DNA from: Luteibacter jiangsuensis
GTDB lineage: Bacteria > Pseudomonadota > Gammaproteobacteria > Xanthomonadales > Rhodanobacteraceae
Assembly (NCBI RefSeq): GCF_030812295.1
Contig: NZ_JAUSSK010000001.1
Location: forward strand, 496,001-560,000
Length of the DNA: 64,000 nucleotides
Direction of reading: 5' to 3'
Shown: piece by piece, positions 52,260 through 62,982 of the stretch
Layout of the letters: each line of letters starts with the position of its first letter
How positions within the stretch are numbered: the first letter of the stretch is position 1
The notes under the pieces: generated by a model
What the model was told of the DNA's origin: nothing
What the model saw: the letters and a program-made list of their open reading frames with translations, nothing else
Databases searched by the model: none
Position numbers and translations under genes: made by a program

Positions 52260-52742
52260 ATGACCAACACCTGGATACTGGTTTGCGATGCGGCAAGGGC
52301 TCGTCTGTTCGAGACGTCGAGCCGCCGTGGCGATTGGACCGAGGTCGCGTGCTACGCCAATCCGGAGTTGCGCGGACCTCCGGCGGACCGGACGACCGGC
52401 CGCACCATCCCACGCGCGCAGGAAAGCGTGGGAGCGGCCAGGCATATCATCGAGCCCCGCATGACCCGAAAGGACCGAAGCGCCCAGATGTTCGCGCGCC
52501 ACATTGCCGAGCCGCTTCACGAGGCGAAGGTCCACCGGCGTTACGACCGGCTCTTTCTCGTGGCACCGCCAAGGTTCCTGGGCGTCTTGCGCGAGCAGAT
52601 CGGCGATCCGGAGGTGGCCTGCGTGGCGGGCACTCTCGACGACGACATCGTCGGGCTGTCCAAGGGCGACCTCATCCAGCACATGTGTCGTGCCTTCCCC
52701 CACGATTTCGCCACCGAAAAGACCAGCGGCGCGACGATCTGA
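52260..52742 (+). CDS. Host-attachment protein family (baeRF-like)
   Basis: 160 residues from ATG 52260, with GGGAGG upstream. It begins TNTWILVCDAARARLFET, the signature of the family named from an Agrobacterium protein needed for attachment to plant cells; members resemble eRF1-domain proteins. Later motifs are AQMFARHIAEPLHEAK and RLFLVAPPRFLGVLRE. It is cytoplasmic, with no signal peptide. Often found in stress or low-oxygen gene clusters, as here. Confidence 0.85.
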   Translation: MTNTWILVCDAARARLFETSSRRGDWTEVACYANPELRGPPADRTTGRTIPRAQESVGAARHIIEPRMTRKDRSAQMFARHIAEPLHEAKVHRRYDRLFLVAPPRFLGVLREQIGDPEVACVAGTLDDDIVGLSKGDLIQHMCRAFPHDFATEKTSGATI

Positions 52743-52750
52743 GCCGCCGA

Positions 52751-54031
52751 TCAGTCCAGCGGCGAAACGGCGTGGCTTTCGTCCAGGTGGAAGACGGCAT
52801 CGAACTGCCTGGTCATGCGCACGCGAAGATAATGGCTCTCGCGCTCCGTCTCGGGAAGGTAGAGCACGCCGATCGCTCGTTCCAGCATCGGCGTATCGAG
52901 TTGCATGGCCGTCTCGCCCTGGATCGGCAGATAGAAGGCCTCGAGCCCCGTACGGTAGAACAGGTGCTCGAAGCTCTCCTCGAGAGCCGGACGGATGGGC
53001 ATGGATTCAGGCTCGCCGCCCCACTCGTGGGCTGCCATGACGGTGCCTGTGTATGTGGTGAACCCGATCAGGAAGGTCGAACCGAAGGCCGCTGTCTGCC
53101 GCGCGAGCTGCCCGACGTTGTACTCGCCGGCCAGCGCCATCTCCGTGGCACTCGCATCGCCGACGTGGGAGTTGTGCGCCCAGACCACGATGCGACCTTC
53201 GCGCCCCTGCGACCGAAGGTAACCTTGCAACGCCAAGAGGGTCTGCGCCATGTGCGCGTCGCGCACATTCCAGCTCAGGGCTCGCGGACCGAACATGGCG
53301 CGGTAGTAGGACTCGGCGTTCGCCACCACGTGGGCATTTCGTTCGGCAAAGAAATAGGCGTCCTGGGACCGCCTGTCTCCATCCCCCTTGTACTCGGCGG
53401 CGCGCCTGACCAGTTCGGCCAGCCGCTGTCGCACCGCCACGCTGCAGTCCGGCCGTAGACCGCGCACGGCTTCATAGCCATAGCGTTGCGGGTCCCGCAC
53501 ATGGTCGAGGGCTTCGTACTGGTGCCTGGCGATGGCGGCCTGCTCGTAGTCGACGGCGTCGAGATAACCGATCACTTCGTCGGCCGATCGATAGAGGCTG
53601 TACATATCGAGGCCGTAGAAGCCGGCGCGCGCCTCGTCCGGCTGCGTCGCATTCCGTGAGGCAAGCCAGTCGATGAAGCCGACCACGGTCTCGTTGCGCC
53701 ACATCCAGCGTGGAAAACGCGAGAAGTCACCAAGGCTCTCCTCGGCCGTCCGGTCGTCGCCTTCACCACGGACATAACGATCCACGCGCCAGCAATCGGG
53801 CCAGTCCCCTTCGACCGCCACGGCGTCGAAGTGCCGCTCGGCGATGAGCCGCTGGCTGATCTCGGCGCGGATACGGTAGAACTCCGCCGTGCCGTGCGTG
53901 GCTTCGCCAATCAGGACGATGGAGCATCGTCCCGCCCGCTCGACCACATCGTCATAATCGGCGGACTCGCCGCTCAGGCGGACCGCGCAGGCCCGCAGAG
54001 TCTCCCGTTGGGTGTGCTCGCTGAAAGGCAT
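52751..54031 (-). CDS. Erythromycin-esterase family hydrolase
   Basis: 426 residues from ATG 54031 (ATG 54061 is also possible). It has LIGEATHGTAEFYRIRAEIS (about 39-58) with the conserved Glu/His, and AVEGDWPDCWRVDRYV, WMWRNETVVGF, VVWAHNSHVGDA. The family hydrolyses macrolide lactones in its EreA/B members, but most chromosomal members have unknown substrates. It follows hsp20 by 63 bases on the same strand, so it is likely in that transcript and under its FNR-like box. Confidence 0.88.
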   Translation of the reverse strand: MPFSEHTQRETLRACAVRLSGESADYDDVVERAGRCSIVLIGEATHGTAEFYRIRAEISQRLIAERHFDAVAVEGDWPDCWRVDRYVRGEGDDRTAEESLGDFSRFPRWMWRNETVVGFIDWLASRNATQPDEARAGFYGLDMYSLYRSADEVIGYLDAVDYEQAAIARHQYEALDHVRDPQRYGYEAVRGLRPDCSVAVRQRLAELVRRAAEYKGDGDRRSQDAYFFAERNAHVVANAESYYRAMFGPRALSWNVRDAHMAQTLLALQGYLRSQGREGRIVVWAHNSHVGDASATEMALAGEYNVGQLARQTAAFGSTFLIGFTTYTGTVMAAHEWGGEPESMPIRPALEESFEHLFYRTGLEAFYLPIQGETAMQLDTPMLERAIGVLYLPETERESHYLRVRMTRQFDAVFHLDESHAVSPLD

Positions 54032-54094
54032 CGCGGCGGCCTCCGGCCATGAGAAGAACACCTCCCCGATACCCTGGAGAGGCGTGTCGTTGCT

Positions 54095-54541
54095 TCAGCT
54101 CACCTTGAGCTTGCGCGAGCTTCCATTGTCCTTCTTGGGTAGCGTAAGGGTCAGCACGCCATTCTCGTAATGCGCGTTGGCCTTGTCCGACGACACCGCA
54201 CTGGGCAACGTGAAGGAACGGTATGCCTGCCCGTAAGACCGTTCGGTAACGATCTGACGCTCCCCTTCCTTCTTCGTGCTCTCACGACGGATCTCAGCGC
54301 TGATGGACACCTGGTTGTCGTTGATCGACACGTCGATATCTTCCTTGCTGACGCCCGGGATGTCGGCCTTGACCTGATACGTGCCGCCGTCTTCGGTGAC
54401 GTCGATGCGCATATCGGGCGCGAGGTCCGCGCCACCCATGGCGGGCCTCAGGAAGGAACCGCGGAACAACTCGTCCAGATCGGCAAACGGATCGATGCGC
54501 GACAATGACTTGATGGGATTCCAACGTATCATGCTTGTCAT
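54095..54541 (-). CDS. Hsp20/alpha-crystallin small heat-shock protein
   Basis: 148 residues. Alpha-crystallin domain with DMRIDVTEDGGTYQVKADIP (about 43-62), GVSKEDIDVSI and the closing A-x-x-x-NGVLTLTLPKK element. The short C-terminal tail ends RKLKVS. An ATP-independent holdase in the cytoplasm. An FNR/Anr-like box lies 90 bases upstream. Confidence 0.95.
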   Translation of the reverse strand: MTSMIRWNPIKSLSRIDPFADLDELFRGSFLRPAMGGADLAPDMRIDVTEDGGTYQVKADIPGVSKEDIDVSINDNQVSISAEIRRESTKKEGERQIVTERSYGQAYRSFTLPSAVSSDKANAHYENGVLTLTLPKKDNGSSRKLKVS

Positions 54542-54630
54542 GATGAAGTTCCTCGCGTAAAGGTTGATGGATGACGGGCGCGCCGCCAGGAGCGCCTTTC
54601 ACAAACGTAGACCAACGCCAGAACCGCGTA

Positions 54631-54644
54631 TTGATTATGGTCAA
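54631..54644. promoter_or_regulatory. FNR/Anr-like box upstream of hsp20
   Basis: TTGATTATGGTCAA matches TTGAY-N4-RTCAA. It lies in the 124-base gap between hsp20 and the hydrolase fusion gene, about 90 bases upstream of the hsp20 ATG. Confidence 0.65.
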
Positions 54645-54665
54645 GGAACCTACTCGGGGCTCTCG

Positions 54666-55958
54666 TCACCACCAGCGTGCGAACCAATCGCCCGCGAGCG
54701 AAGCCACCTGTTCGAGCGCGCCCACTTCCTCGAAAAGATGCGTCGCACCCGGCACGAGAACGAGCTCGGCCGTGGTCGACATCTCTCCGAGCGCGGCACG
54801 GTTCAACGCGATCACTTCCCGGTCCGCGCTTCCCACGATAAGCAGCGTGGGTGCCGTCACTTTCGCCAGCGCGTCGCGCCCGGCGAGATCGGGGCGGCCG
54901 CCCCGGGAAACCACGGCACGGATGTCATGCCGCCGCGCTGCGACCACGAGCGCCGCGGCCGCGCCCGTGCTGGCTCCGAACAAGGCGAGTGGCAGGCTGG
55001 CAAGTTCCGGTTCCTCGGAAACCCGGCTCAGCACCGCATCCAACCGCCGCGCGAGCTTGTCGATGTCGAACCGCTCGCTCGTCGCTCTCTCCTCATCCGC
55101 ACTGAGCAGATCGAACAACAGCGTGGCGAAGCCGCGAGCTTGCAGGGCACTCGCCACATACCGGTTCCGGCTGCTTCGCCGGCTGCTTCCGCTGCCATGT
55201 ACGAACACCACGATACCCGACGCTCGCGGCGGCACATGGAGGTCTCCCTCCAGCATCGTGTCATCCACGTCGAAGACCATGGGAACCGCATGACGATCGG
55301 AAGCCTCCGCGACCTCGTCTCGTGCCAGGAGCCGAATGACCTCGTCGTCCTCCACCGGATTGAACGAAAGGTAGTATTCGCCTACCGAGTGGAAAGCGGC
55401 GGGTACCGACAGGCAGACGATATCGTCCGCGAGTGCACGGATCGATGCCAGGCTATCCGGTGCCGCCACCGGCACGGCCGCGACCAGCCGTGCTGGATTC
55501 TGTCGTCGTACGGCCCGGAGGGCGGATCGCATGGTGGCGCCCGTTGCCAATCCATCGTCCACGACCACGACCACGCGTCCCGCTGGATCGTGCGGGTTGC
55601 GATGCGGACTGTATAACCGCCGGCGCTGCACGAGCCGTTCGAGCTGTCTCGCCGCCTCCTGTCGTACATACGCCTCGTTTGCCCCCGATGCCGCCGCATG
55701 CGGGCTCACTTCATAGCGGCCGCTTTCGTCGATGGCGCCGATGGCATATTCCTCGTGCCCTGGCGCACCCAGCTTGCGGACGAGAACGGCATCCAGCTCT
55801 CCGTCGATCTGATCGGCGACGACCCGTGCCACGGCCAAGCCACCGCGTGGTATGCCGAGCACGAGCGGCCGTGTGCCGCGGAGCGGGGCCAGCGCACTCG
55901 CCAATCGTTCACCCGCGTCTCGCCGGTCACGAAAGACAGTGTCTGTTGCGGGAGCCAT
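54666..55958 (-). CDS. Phosphoribosyltransferase-alpha/beta-hydrolase fusion
   Basis: 430 residues. Residues about 1-215 are a type-I phosphoribosyltransferase: LGIPRGGLAVARVVAD and the PRPP loop VVVVDDGLATGATMRSA. Residues about 225-430 are a dienelactone-hydrolase-like fold: VFVHGSGSSRRS, nucleophile Ser in LFGASTGAAAALV, Asp in IVGSADREV and His in VPGATHLFEE. Such fusions are widespread in stress clusters, but neither substrate is known. Three bases separate it from the b561 gene upstream. Confidence 0.88.
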   Translation of the reverse strand: MAPATDTVFRDRRDAGERLASALAPLRGTRPLVLGIPRGGLAVARVVADQIDGELDAVLVRKLGAPGHEEYAIGAIDESGRYEVSPHAAASGANEAYVRQEAARQLERLVQRRRLYSPHRNPHDPAGRVVVVVDDGLATGATMRSALRAVRRQNPARLVAAVPVAAPDSLASIRALADDIVCLSVPAAFHSVGEYYLSFNPVEDDEVIRLLARDEVAEASDRHAVPMVFDVDDTMLEGDLHVPPRASGIVVFVHGSGSSRRSSRNRYVASALQARGFATLLFDLLSADEERATSERFDIDKLARRLDAVLSRVSEEPELASLPLALFGASTGAAAALVVAARRHDIRAVVSRGGRPDLAGRDALAKVTAPTLLIVGSADREVIALNRAALGEMSTTAELVLVPGATHLFEEVGALEQVASLAGDWFARWW

Positions 55959-55961
55959 GGT

Positions 55962-56480
55962 TCACACCATCCTTCGCAACGTATTGTCATGACGAATGAA
56001 GTGGTGCCACAACGATGCGATCAGGTGGGCGCCGATCACCCAGTAGAAGATCTCCCCGAGTGCCTCGTGGAGTTCACCGATCGATTCATGGGCGGCATGG
56101 TCAGGCGCGACCAGCGCGGGAAGCGACCAGCCACCCCATGGCAGGCTGACAAGCTCGCCCGCATAGTTGACCTGGAGGATGCCGAGCACCGGCTGCACCA
56201 ACAGGAACGCATACAAGGCGACATGTGACACGCGGGCGGCCACCGCCACCATCTTTCCGGGCGCGGGGACAATGGACGGTGGCCTGGTGGTGAGTCGGGA
56301 AAGAATGCGGGGTATCAGCAAGACCAGCACGGCAAGCCCTGCCAGATAATGCCATCGCATCATCGCCGGGACCTCTTCGTCGCCGAGGTTGACGAAGACA
56401 TACGCCGCCACCACCGCCAGGACCGTGAGCCAGTGTGTCCAGCGGACAAGGAAGGTGTAGCGGATCGAAGGTTGATGCAT
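55962..56480 (-). CDS. Cytochrome b561 family protein
   Basis: 172 residues, with four membrane helices and haem-ligand histidines in RWTHWLT, MRWHYLAG, SHVALYAF and GAHLIASLWHHF. It carries electrons within the inner membrane, probably from quinol. ATG 56480 is preferred because GAGG lies nine bases upstream; ATGs at 56489 and 56495 are in frame. It sits in an operon with the SDR upstream and the fusion gene downstream. Confidence 0.88.
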   Translation of the reverse strand: MHQPSIRYTFLVRWTHWLTVLAVVAAYVFVNLGDEEVPAMMRWHYLAGLAVLVLLIPRILSRLTTRPPSIVPAPGKMVAVAARVSHVALYAFLLVQPVLGILQVNYAGELVSLPWGGWSLPALVAPDHAAHESIGELHEALGEIFYWVIGAHLIASLWHHFIRHDNTLRRMV

Positions 56481-56511
56481 CGGTGTCATCCTCATCGGTA
56501 AGTGTTCTTGG

Positions 56512-57273
56512 TTAACGTGCCGTATAGCCACCATCGACCACGATCTCGGCGCCTGTCACGAACGAGGCCTCGTCCGAGGCCAGGAACACCGCGCACCAGG
56601 CGACCTCGTCGACATGGCCCATCCGGCCCAACGGATGAAGCCCGGCGATCTCACGCATGCGGTCGGACCGGTCACCGCCGAGGCTGGCCATGTGCCCCTC
56701 GACCATCGGTGTCAGGATGAAGCCCGGATGGATGGAGTTGACCCGGATCTTGTCCGGTGCATACAGCAAGGCGTCGGTCTTGGTCATCATGCGCACGGCG
56801 CCCTTCGAGGCATGGTAAGGCGGTACGTCCGGGGCACCGACGATGCCGTAGATCGAAGAGAGATTGATAATGCTTCCTCCTCCTGCCGCACGCATCGGTG
56901 CGATGGCGTGCTTCACCCCGAAGAACACGCCTTTCACGTTCACGCGCTGGACGCTATCCCACTCCGCCTCCGTCAGGAGATGCGTTGGCTTGTTCGGACC
57001 CACGATGCCGGCGTTGTTGACCAGGATATCCAGGCGCCCATAGGTGGAATGAGCATGCGCGATCGCGCCGGCGACTTCGTCTTCCCGGCTCACGTCCGTA
57101 CGGATGAAGCTGGTCATCGGAAGCGGGCCGCCACCGGTCGTATGTTCCCCTGCATCGTGCAGGTCCGCGATGACGACGGATGCCCCCTCGCCTGCCATCA
57201 GGCGCACGCATGCAGCCCCGATGCCCGCGGCGCCGCCGGTCACCACGGCGACCTTGCCCTTGAGTCGGTTCAT
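56512..57273 (-). CDS. SDR-family oxidoreductase
   Basis: 253 residues, classical SDR: TGGAAGIGAACV (about 12-23), NNAGIVG (about 89-95), SSIYGIVG with the catalytic Ser, and PYHASKGAV with Tyr/Lys (about 152-160). DLHDAGE after beta-2 suggests NAD. Related to glucose-1-dehydrogenase-like and other broad SDRs; the substrate is not predictable. Two FNR/Anr-like boxes lie 63 and 85 bases upstream. Confidence 0.9.
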   Translation of the reverse strand: MNRLKGKVAVVTGGAAGIGAACVRLMAGEGASVVIADLHDAGEHTTGGGPLPMTSFIRTDVSREDEVAGAIAHAHSTYGRLDILVNNAGIVGPNKPTHLLTEAEWDSVQRVNVKGVFFGVKHAIAPMRAAGGGSIINLSSIYGIVGAPDVPPYHASKGAVRMMTKTDALLYAPDKIRVNSIHPGFILTPMVEGHMASLGGDRSDRMREIAGLHPLGRMGHVDEVAWCAVFLASDEASFVTGAEIVVDGGYTAR

Positions 57274-57335
57274 CGTCGACGCCCCACGATCGAGTTTGGG
57301 TAACGACAGGATCGTCCGGCGAGCAAGCCCTCTCC

Positions 57336-57371
57336 TTGACCAGGATCAAGCAGGCTCTTGATTCAGGTCAA
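57336..57371. promoter_or_regulatory. Tandem FNR/Anr-like boxes between the SDR and BON genes
   Basis: TTGACCAGGATCAA (57336-57349) and TTGATTCAGGTCAA (57358-57371) both fit TTGAY-N4-RTCAA. Their centres are 22 bases apart, two helical turns. They serve a 176-base divergent promoter region, so one box may drive each direction. Confidence 0.7.
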
Positions 57372-57449
57372 CGACCGGTGCCGTGGCAAGCGCTAGGGTT
57401 CTCTGGCTGCCTCGCGCTCCCAGGCGGCATCATCAACGGGAGGCCATCC

Positions 57450-58100
57450 ATGAACAACCCGCAATTGCGTCAGAACATCATCGAGGAACTCGACTTCGAG
57501 CCGAGCATCGATACATCCGGTATCGCCGTCGCCGTCGACGACGGCATCGTCACCCTGAGCGGACACGTCGGCACCTACGCGGAGAAGGTCAACGCGGAAC
57601 GCGCCACCTGGCGCGTGAAAGGGGTGAAGGCCATCGCCCAGGAGATCAAGGTCCGGCTGCCCTTTGAAAAGAAGGTCAACGATGACGAGGTGGCGCGCCG
57701 CGCGGTCGACATCCTCGCCTGGAATACCTGGGTGCCGCGCGATGCCGTCAAGGTTCGGGTATCCAACGGCTGGCTGACCCTGACGGGTTCGGTCAAATGG
57801 GATTACCAGCGCCGCGAAGCGGAGAAAGCCGTTCGCAAGCTCTCAGGCGTCCTTGGAGTGACGAACGAGATCGCCCTCGCCCCTGCCATCCAGGCAACCG
57901 ATATCCGGCAGAGGATCAACGATGCGCTCAAACGTCATGCCGAAGTCGAGGCGGGCCGGATCCGCGTGGACGTGAGTGACGGCGGTCACGTGCATATCGA
58001 AGGCGACGTGGACAACTGGGACGAACGCCAGGCCGTGGAGCGAGCCGTATGGTCCGCGCCGGGCGTCCAGTTCGTGGAGGACCGCGTCCGGATATTGTGA
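57450..58100 (+). CDS. Triple BON-domain protein
   Basis: 216 residues from ATG 57450 (GGGAGG upstream), composed of three BON domains: about 5-70 (VAVDDGIVTLSGHVGTYAEK), 78-145 (VRVSNGWLTLTGSVKWDYQR) and 150-216 (VDVSDGGHVHIEGDVDNWDE). There is no signal peptide, unlike OsmY, so it is probably cytoplasmic. BON domains are thought to bind membranes or phospholipids. Similar unsignalled BON proteins occur in low-oxygen stress clusters. Confidence 0.88.
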   Translation: MNNPQLRQNIIEELDFEPSIDTSGIAVAVDDGIVTLSGHVGTYAEKVNAERATWRVKGVKAIAQEIKVRLPFEKKVNDDEVARRAVDILAWNTWVPRDAVKVRVSNGWLTLTGSVKWDYQRREAEKAVRKLSGVLGVTNEIALAPAIQATDIRQRINDALKRHAEVEAGRIRVDVSDGGHVHIEGDVDNWDERQAVERAVWSAPGVQFVEDRVRIL

Positions 58101-58127
58101 GGGACGCGTCCGCGCCCCGACGGCCGG

Positions 58128-59512
<1,385 letters not shown>

Positions 59513-59516
<4 letters not shown>

Positions 59517-61285
59517 GTCCCAGGTTCTTGATGATTGAAGCGCAGGTTGAAGGAGGCGCCACCCCAGGCACTTTCGCCGACGGACAGTGTGCCGCCGTGC
59601 GCCTGGACGATCTGTTGCACGATGGTGAGGCCGAGCCCGATGCCCCCTTCCCTGCGGCTGAAAAAGGGATCGAAGATGCGCTGCCGCAATTCGACGGGCA
59701 CGCCCGGGCCATCGTCGGCGACGCTGACCCACAGCGCGTCCTCGTCACGGTGGGTGCTGACCCGGATTCGTCCGCCCTCGCCCACGAACGACAACGCGTT
59801 GAGGATGAGGTTCAGGAACACCTGCATCATCTGCTCCCTGTCACAGCGGAGTACCACGTCGCCACCGTCGGATTGCCGCGACAGGGAGACGCCGGCACGC
59901 TCCGCACGCGACTCGAGCAGGGCGATGACACTGTCGACGATCTCCAGCAGATCGTGCGACATGAAGTCGGGTGGATTTGGCCGGGCGCATTCGAGCAAGA
60001 GGGTTACCAGGCGGTTCAGTCGCTCGGTTTCACTGAAGATGAAGCCGATCAACTCGCGCTGCCGCTCATCGAGGTCGGCCTGCCTTTGCAGAAGCTGGGC
60101 GGAACTTCGCAGGATGCCCATGGGGGTCCGCACTTCGTGCGCCATGATCGCGGCCATTTCGCCGACGACGGCCAACTTGCCCGCACGAACGATCTGCTCG
60201 CGTGATTGCTCCAGGGCCTGGATCATCTCGGTATAGGCTCGATGCAGCTCATCCACTTCCGAGGTGGCGCCGGACGGCATGGTGGGGAGCAGCGCCTGCC
60301 CCTGGCGAAAGCTCCGCGTGAAGGCCGTCAAGGCCACGATGGGCGATGCGATGCGGTCGGCCAGGCGCGAGGAGATCCACAGCCCGGTGAGCAAAGTGAC
60401 AAGCAAGACGCCGACCATGGCCCACAGCAACGCCCAGATGGGCCCGAACGATACCGACGTCGGCTCGATCATCAGGGTGTGCCAACCCATGCCCTCGAAC
60501 GGTGGGTATCCTCCGGACGTGGCCGCACCCACGAGCAGGTCGCCGTATCCCAATCCCGCCCCGTCATGGACATAGGAAGCCGCACCGGTTCCCGGAAGCA
60601 GCCAGCCGTCCAGGCGGAGACGGGACAGGCCCGGCAGGTTGCGCAGGCTGGCCGACGCACCGAGCACGTGGCCATCGCGATCGATCAGGAGCAGATTGCG
60701 CGCACCCCGGTTCACGGCGCCATCGAGCAACCGCTGCACGGCCCTCCAGTCCAGGAACACATAGAGGTAACCGATCGTGCCCTCGCCGAAGGCATTGACT
60801 ATGGGGCTGCGCAAGACGATGGCGCGAGTACCGGCGCCCGGTGACACCAGTGCCATCGACACGGCATCGAGGCCCTGCCCCGGAACGTTGCGCCATCCCG
60901 ACAACCGCGGCGTATCGCCGCCGATGTAGGACGGATCGCTCGCGGCGACGACGCGCCCCTGGGCATCGGTACACAGCAGTACGTCGTAGACGGTGTCCTG
61001 CCCGGCGCGCAGGTTCGAAAGAAAGTTCGACAGACGCTTGTCGACATCCTTCACCCGGATGTCCTGCATGACCTCCAGGCCTCGCCAGACACGCATGTTC
61101 TCGACATGGGCGAACAGGAAGGTGTCGATGCGCTGCATCATGGCCGTCGCGCCAAAGCGGAGGTTCCCCGCGATTTCAGACCGCAGGGCGCTGCGGAACT
61201 GGAAGAACGACAGCGCGCCGACCACGGTCATCGTGCCGAGCATGGTCCAGAACAGGAGCCGAAAGAGTACCGATCGTGTCGTCAA
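59513..61285 (-). CDS. Membrane sensor histidine kinase, partner of the NtrC-type regulator
   Basis: 590 residues with a TTG start. Two membrane helices (about 10-30 and 285-310) flank a periplasmic Cache-like sensor with SYIGGDTPRLSGWRNVPGQG and VNAFGEGTIGYLYVFLDWRA. Then a HAMP segment, HisKA with the phospho-His in MAHEVRTPMG (about 385) and HATPase with NLILNALSF, SVADDGPGVP and EGGIGLGLTIVQ. The sensor domain layout suits small-molecule sensing, for example carboxylates. Divergent from the porin gene. Confidence 0.93.
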
Positions 61286-61329
61286 GGCAGGTCAGCTTTG
61301 CGAATGCCGGCATCAGTGTCGCAGAATCG

Positions 61330-61344
61330 GGCATGGCTTATGCC
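61330..61344 (+). promoter_or_regulatory. Candidate sigma-54 promoter of the porin gene
   Basis: GGCATGGCTTATGCC contains GG and GC exactly ten bases apart and resembles TGGCACG-N4-TTGC, with three mismatches. It ends 42 bases before the porin ATG, next to a sigma-54 activator gene. It is also a near-perfect inverted repeat, so a repressor site is an alternative. Confidence 0.4.
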
Positions 61345-61386
61345 ATCCTTCGTCCGTCCATGTTTCATCCCCCTGAAGGTATCTCC

Positions 61387-62487
61387 ATGAGCCGGTACCC
61401 GCGTCGTCCCCCGAGCCTGGGCGTGATCGCTCTCGTGGCGGCCCTTTGCACCGCGTCTCCGGCCCACGCCGCCGACACCACGGAGGGAAACACCTGGCAG
61501 CCGGCGCCCTACACCCTGGGCCAGGGACTCTACTTTCCCGCCCTGGGCCTGCGTATCGGCGGATACGCCGACGTTCACTTCTTCGACCTGGACGGTTCGC
61601 GCAGCACGTCGAGCCTTCGTGACGTCAGCCTGTTCGTCACCAAGGACCTGGGCAGCCGCTGGCAGCTCTTCACCGAACTGGCAACCTCCCGCACCGTCAA
61701 CGTCACCGGCGCCCGGAATGAAGGGGGCGATGCCGAAGTGGACGTGGAGCGTCTCTACGCCGATTTCCATGCCACCCCCTCGGTCACGTTCCGGTTCGGC
61801 AAGTTCCTCACGCCGGTGGGAGAGTGGAACCTCGTCCACGCCGACCCTCTGACCTGGACGGTCTCGCGCCCGCTATCCACGTCGGCGGCGTTCGCACGCC
61901 ATGCCTCGGGTGCCATGGCGTTCGGTACGGTCGGCATCAAGGGCCAGGATCTCGATTACTGGGTGTTCGCCGACAACAGCCAGACGCTGGGCGTGGGTCA
62001 GGACGCGGACGACGCATTCACGGATTACACCGGCGACCGCAGTCCGCGGAACAACTTTCGCCATGCGGTGGGCGGTCGTGTCCTGTACCACCTCGCCGGC
62101 GACAGCCTCACTGTCGGCGCTTCGTACGTGAGCTATCAACTGGAGACGCCGCGGCACGATTACCAGCTCGCCGGGGTCGACTTCACATGGACCCTGCGGT
62201 ACCTGGAACTGACGGGCGAGGCGATCTACCGGTCCGGGCCGTCGCAGCTCTCCGACGAACGCGGTGGCTTCATCGAAGCGGGCATCCCCATCGCCGCCCG
62301 GCTTTACCTCATCGGCCGCCTGGAGCGGTATCACACGTCGATGCCGGAAACCACGACGACGGTACGCACCGAAGCGATCAATTACCGGCCCGTGCCGGGT
62401 CTGGTCCTCAAGCTGGAACACCGGAACGGGCGCGGCGGAGACATCGTCCCGGCCGGGTGGCTGGCATCCGTCTCAGTGTTGTTCTGA
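61387..62487 (+). CDS. Outer-membrane porin-like beta-barrel
   Basis: 366 residues from ATG 61387 (GAAGG upstream). Signal peptide (about 1-27, ending SPAHAAD). The mature protein has alternating strands typical of a porin: RIGGYADVHFFDLDG, ELATSRTVNVTG, FRFGKFLTPVGEWN, and a C-terminal WLASVSVLF with terminal Phe. FGKFLTPVG is common in phosphate-selective and other small porins. It is followed after three bases by a periplasmic-binding-like gene. Probably induced by the divergent two-component system. Confidence 0.85.
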   Translation: MSRYPRRPPSLGVIALVAALCTASPAHAADTTEGNTWQPAPYTLGQGLYFPALGLRIGGYADVHFFDLDGSRSTSSLRDVSLFVTKDLGSRWQLFTELATSRTVNVTGARNEGGDAEVDVERLYADFHATPSVTFRFGKFLTPVGEWNLVHADPLTWTVSRPLSTSAAFARHASGAMAFGTVGIKGQDLDYWVFADNSQTLGVGQDADDAFTDYTGDRSPRNNFRHAVGGRVLYHLAGDSLTVGASYVSYQLETPRHDYQLAGVDFTWTLRYLELTGEAIYRSGPSQLSDERGGFIEAGIPIAARLYLIGRLERYHTSMPETTTTVRTEAINYRPVPGLVLKLEHRNGRGGDIVPAGWLASVSVLF

Positions 62488-62490
62488 CGC

Positions 62491-62982
62491 ATGCGAACCG
62501 GCAGACGCGTCGCGCGTTACCTTTTTGGCGCGCTGGTCGCCGCCGGCCAGCCGGCGTGGGCGGCGCAGGTGCAGATCGCCGTGATCACGGCGCCTGCCGA
62601 ACCACGTCTGTCGTTCGATCGGGACACGCTGCGCAATGTCTACCTCAAGCGCATCTTCGTCGACGATGATGGCGTAAAGCTCACGCCGGTGAACCTTCCC
62701 ACGGATGCGCCGCTGCGCGACGCCTTCTCCCGCACGATCGTGCGCATGCCCGCCGCTCGCTTGCAGGATTACTGGGACAAGCAGTACTTCCAGGGTGTCA
62801 GTCCCCCCTACGTGCTCGGTTCGGACGAGGCCGTCGTCAGGTTCGTCGCGGCCACCCCCGGCGCGATCGGCTACGTCGCGTCGTGTCATGTCGATGCGAG
62901 CGTCCATGTCGTCATCCTGCTGCCGTGGCCGGCGACGATGACGAACGTGCCTGCACTTTGTCCGGACCGCGCCGGGCCCTGA
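62491..62982 (+). CDS. Small periplasmic PstS-like binding protein
   Basis: 163 residues with a signal peptide (about 1-24, AWAAQ). The mature part resembles the short, one-domain form of PBP-like proteins annotated as phosphate ABC transporter substrate-binding: RDTLRNVYLKRIF, FSRTIVRMPAARLQDYWDKQ, and GAIGYVASCHVD. It lacks the second lobe of true PstS. Such genes often sit with a porin and a two-component system, as here, so it may act as a ligand sensor. Confidence 0.75.
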   Translation: MRTGRRVARYLFGALVAAGQPAWAAQVQIAVITAPAEPRLSFDRDTLRNVYLKRIFVDDDGVKLTPVNLPTDAPLRDAFSRTIVRMPAARLQDYWDKQYFQGVSPPYVLGSDEAVVRFVAATPGAIGYVASCHVDASVHVVILLPWPATMTNVPALCPDRAGP

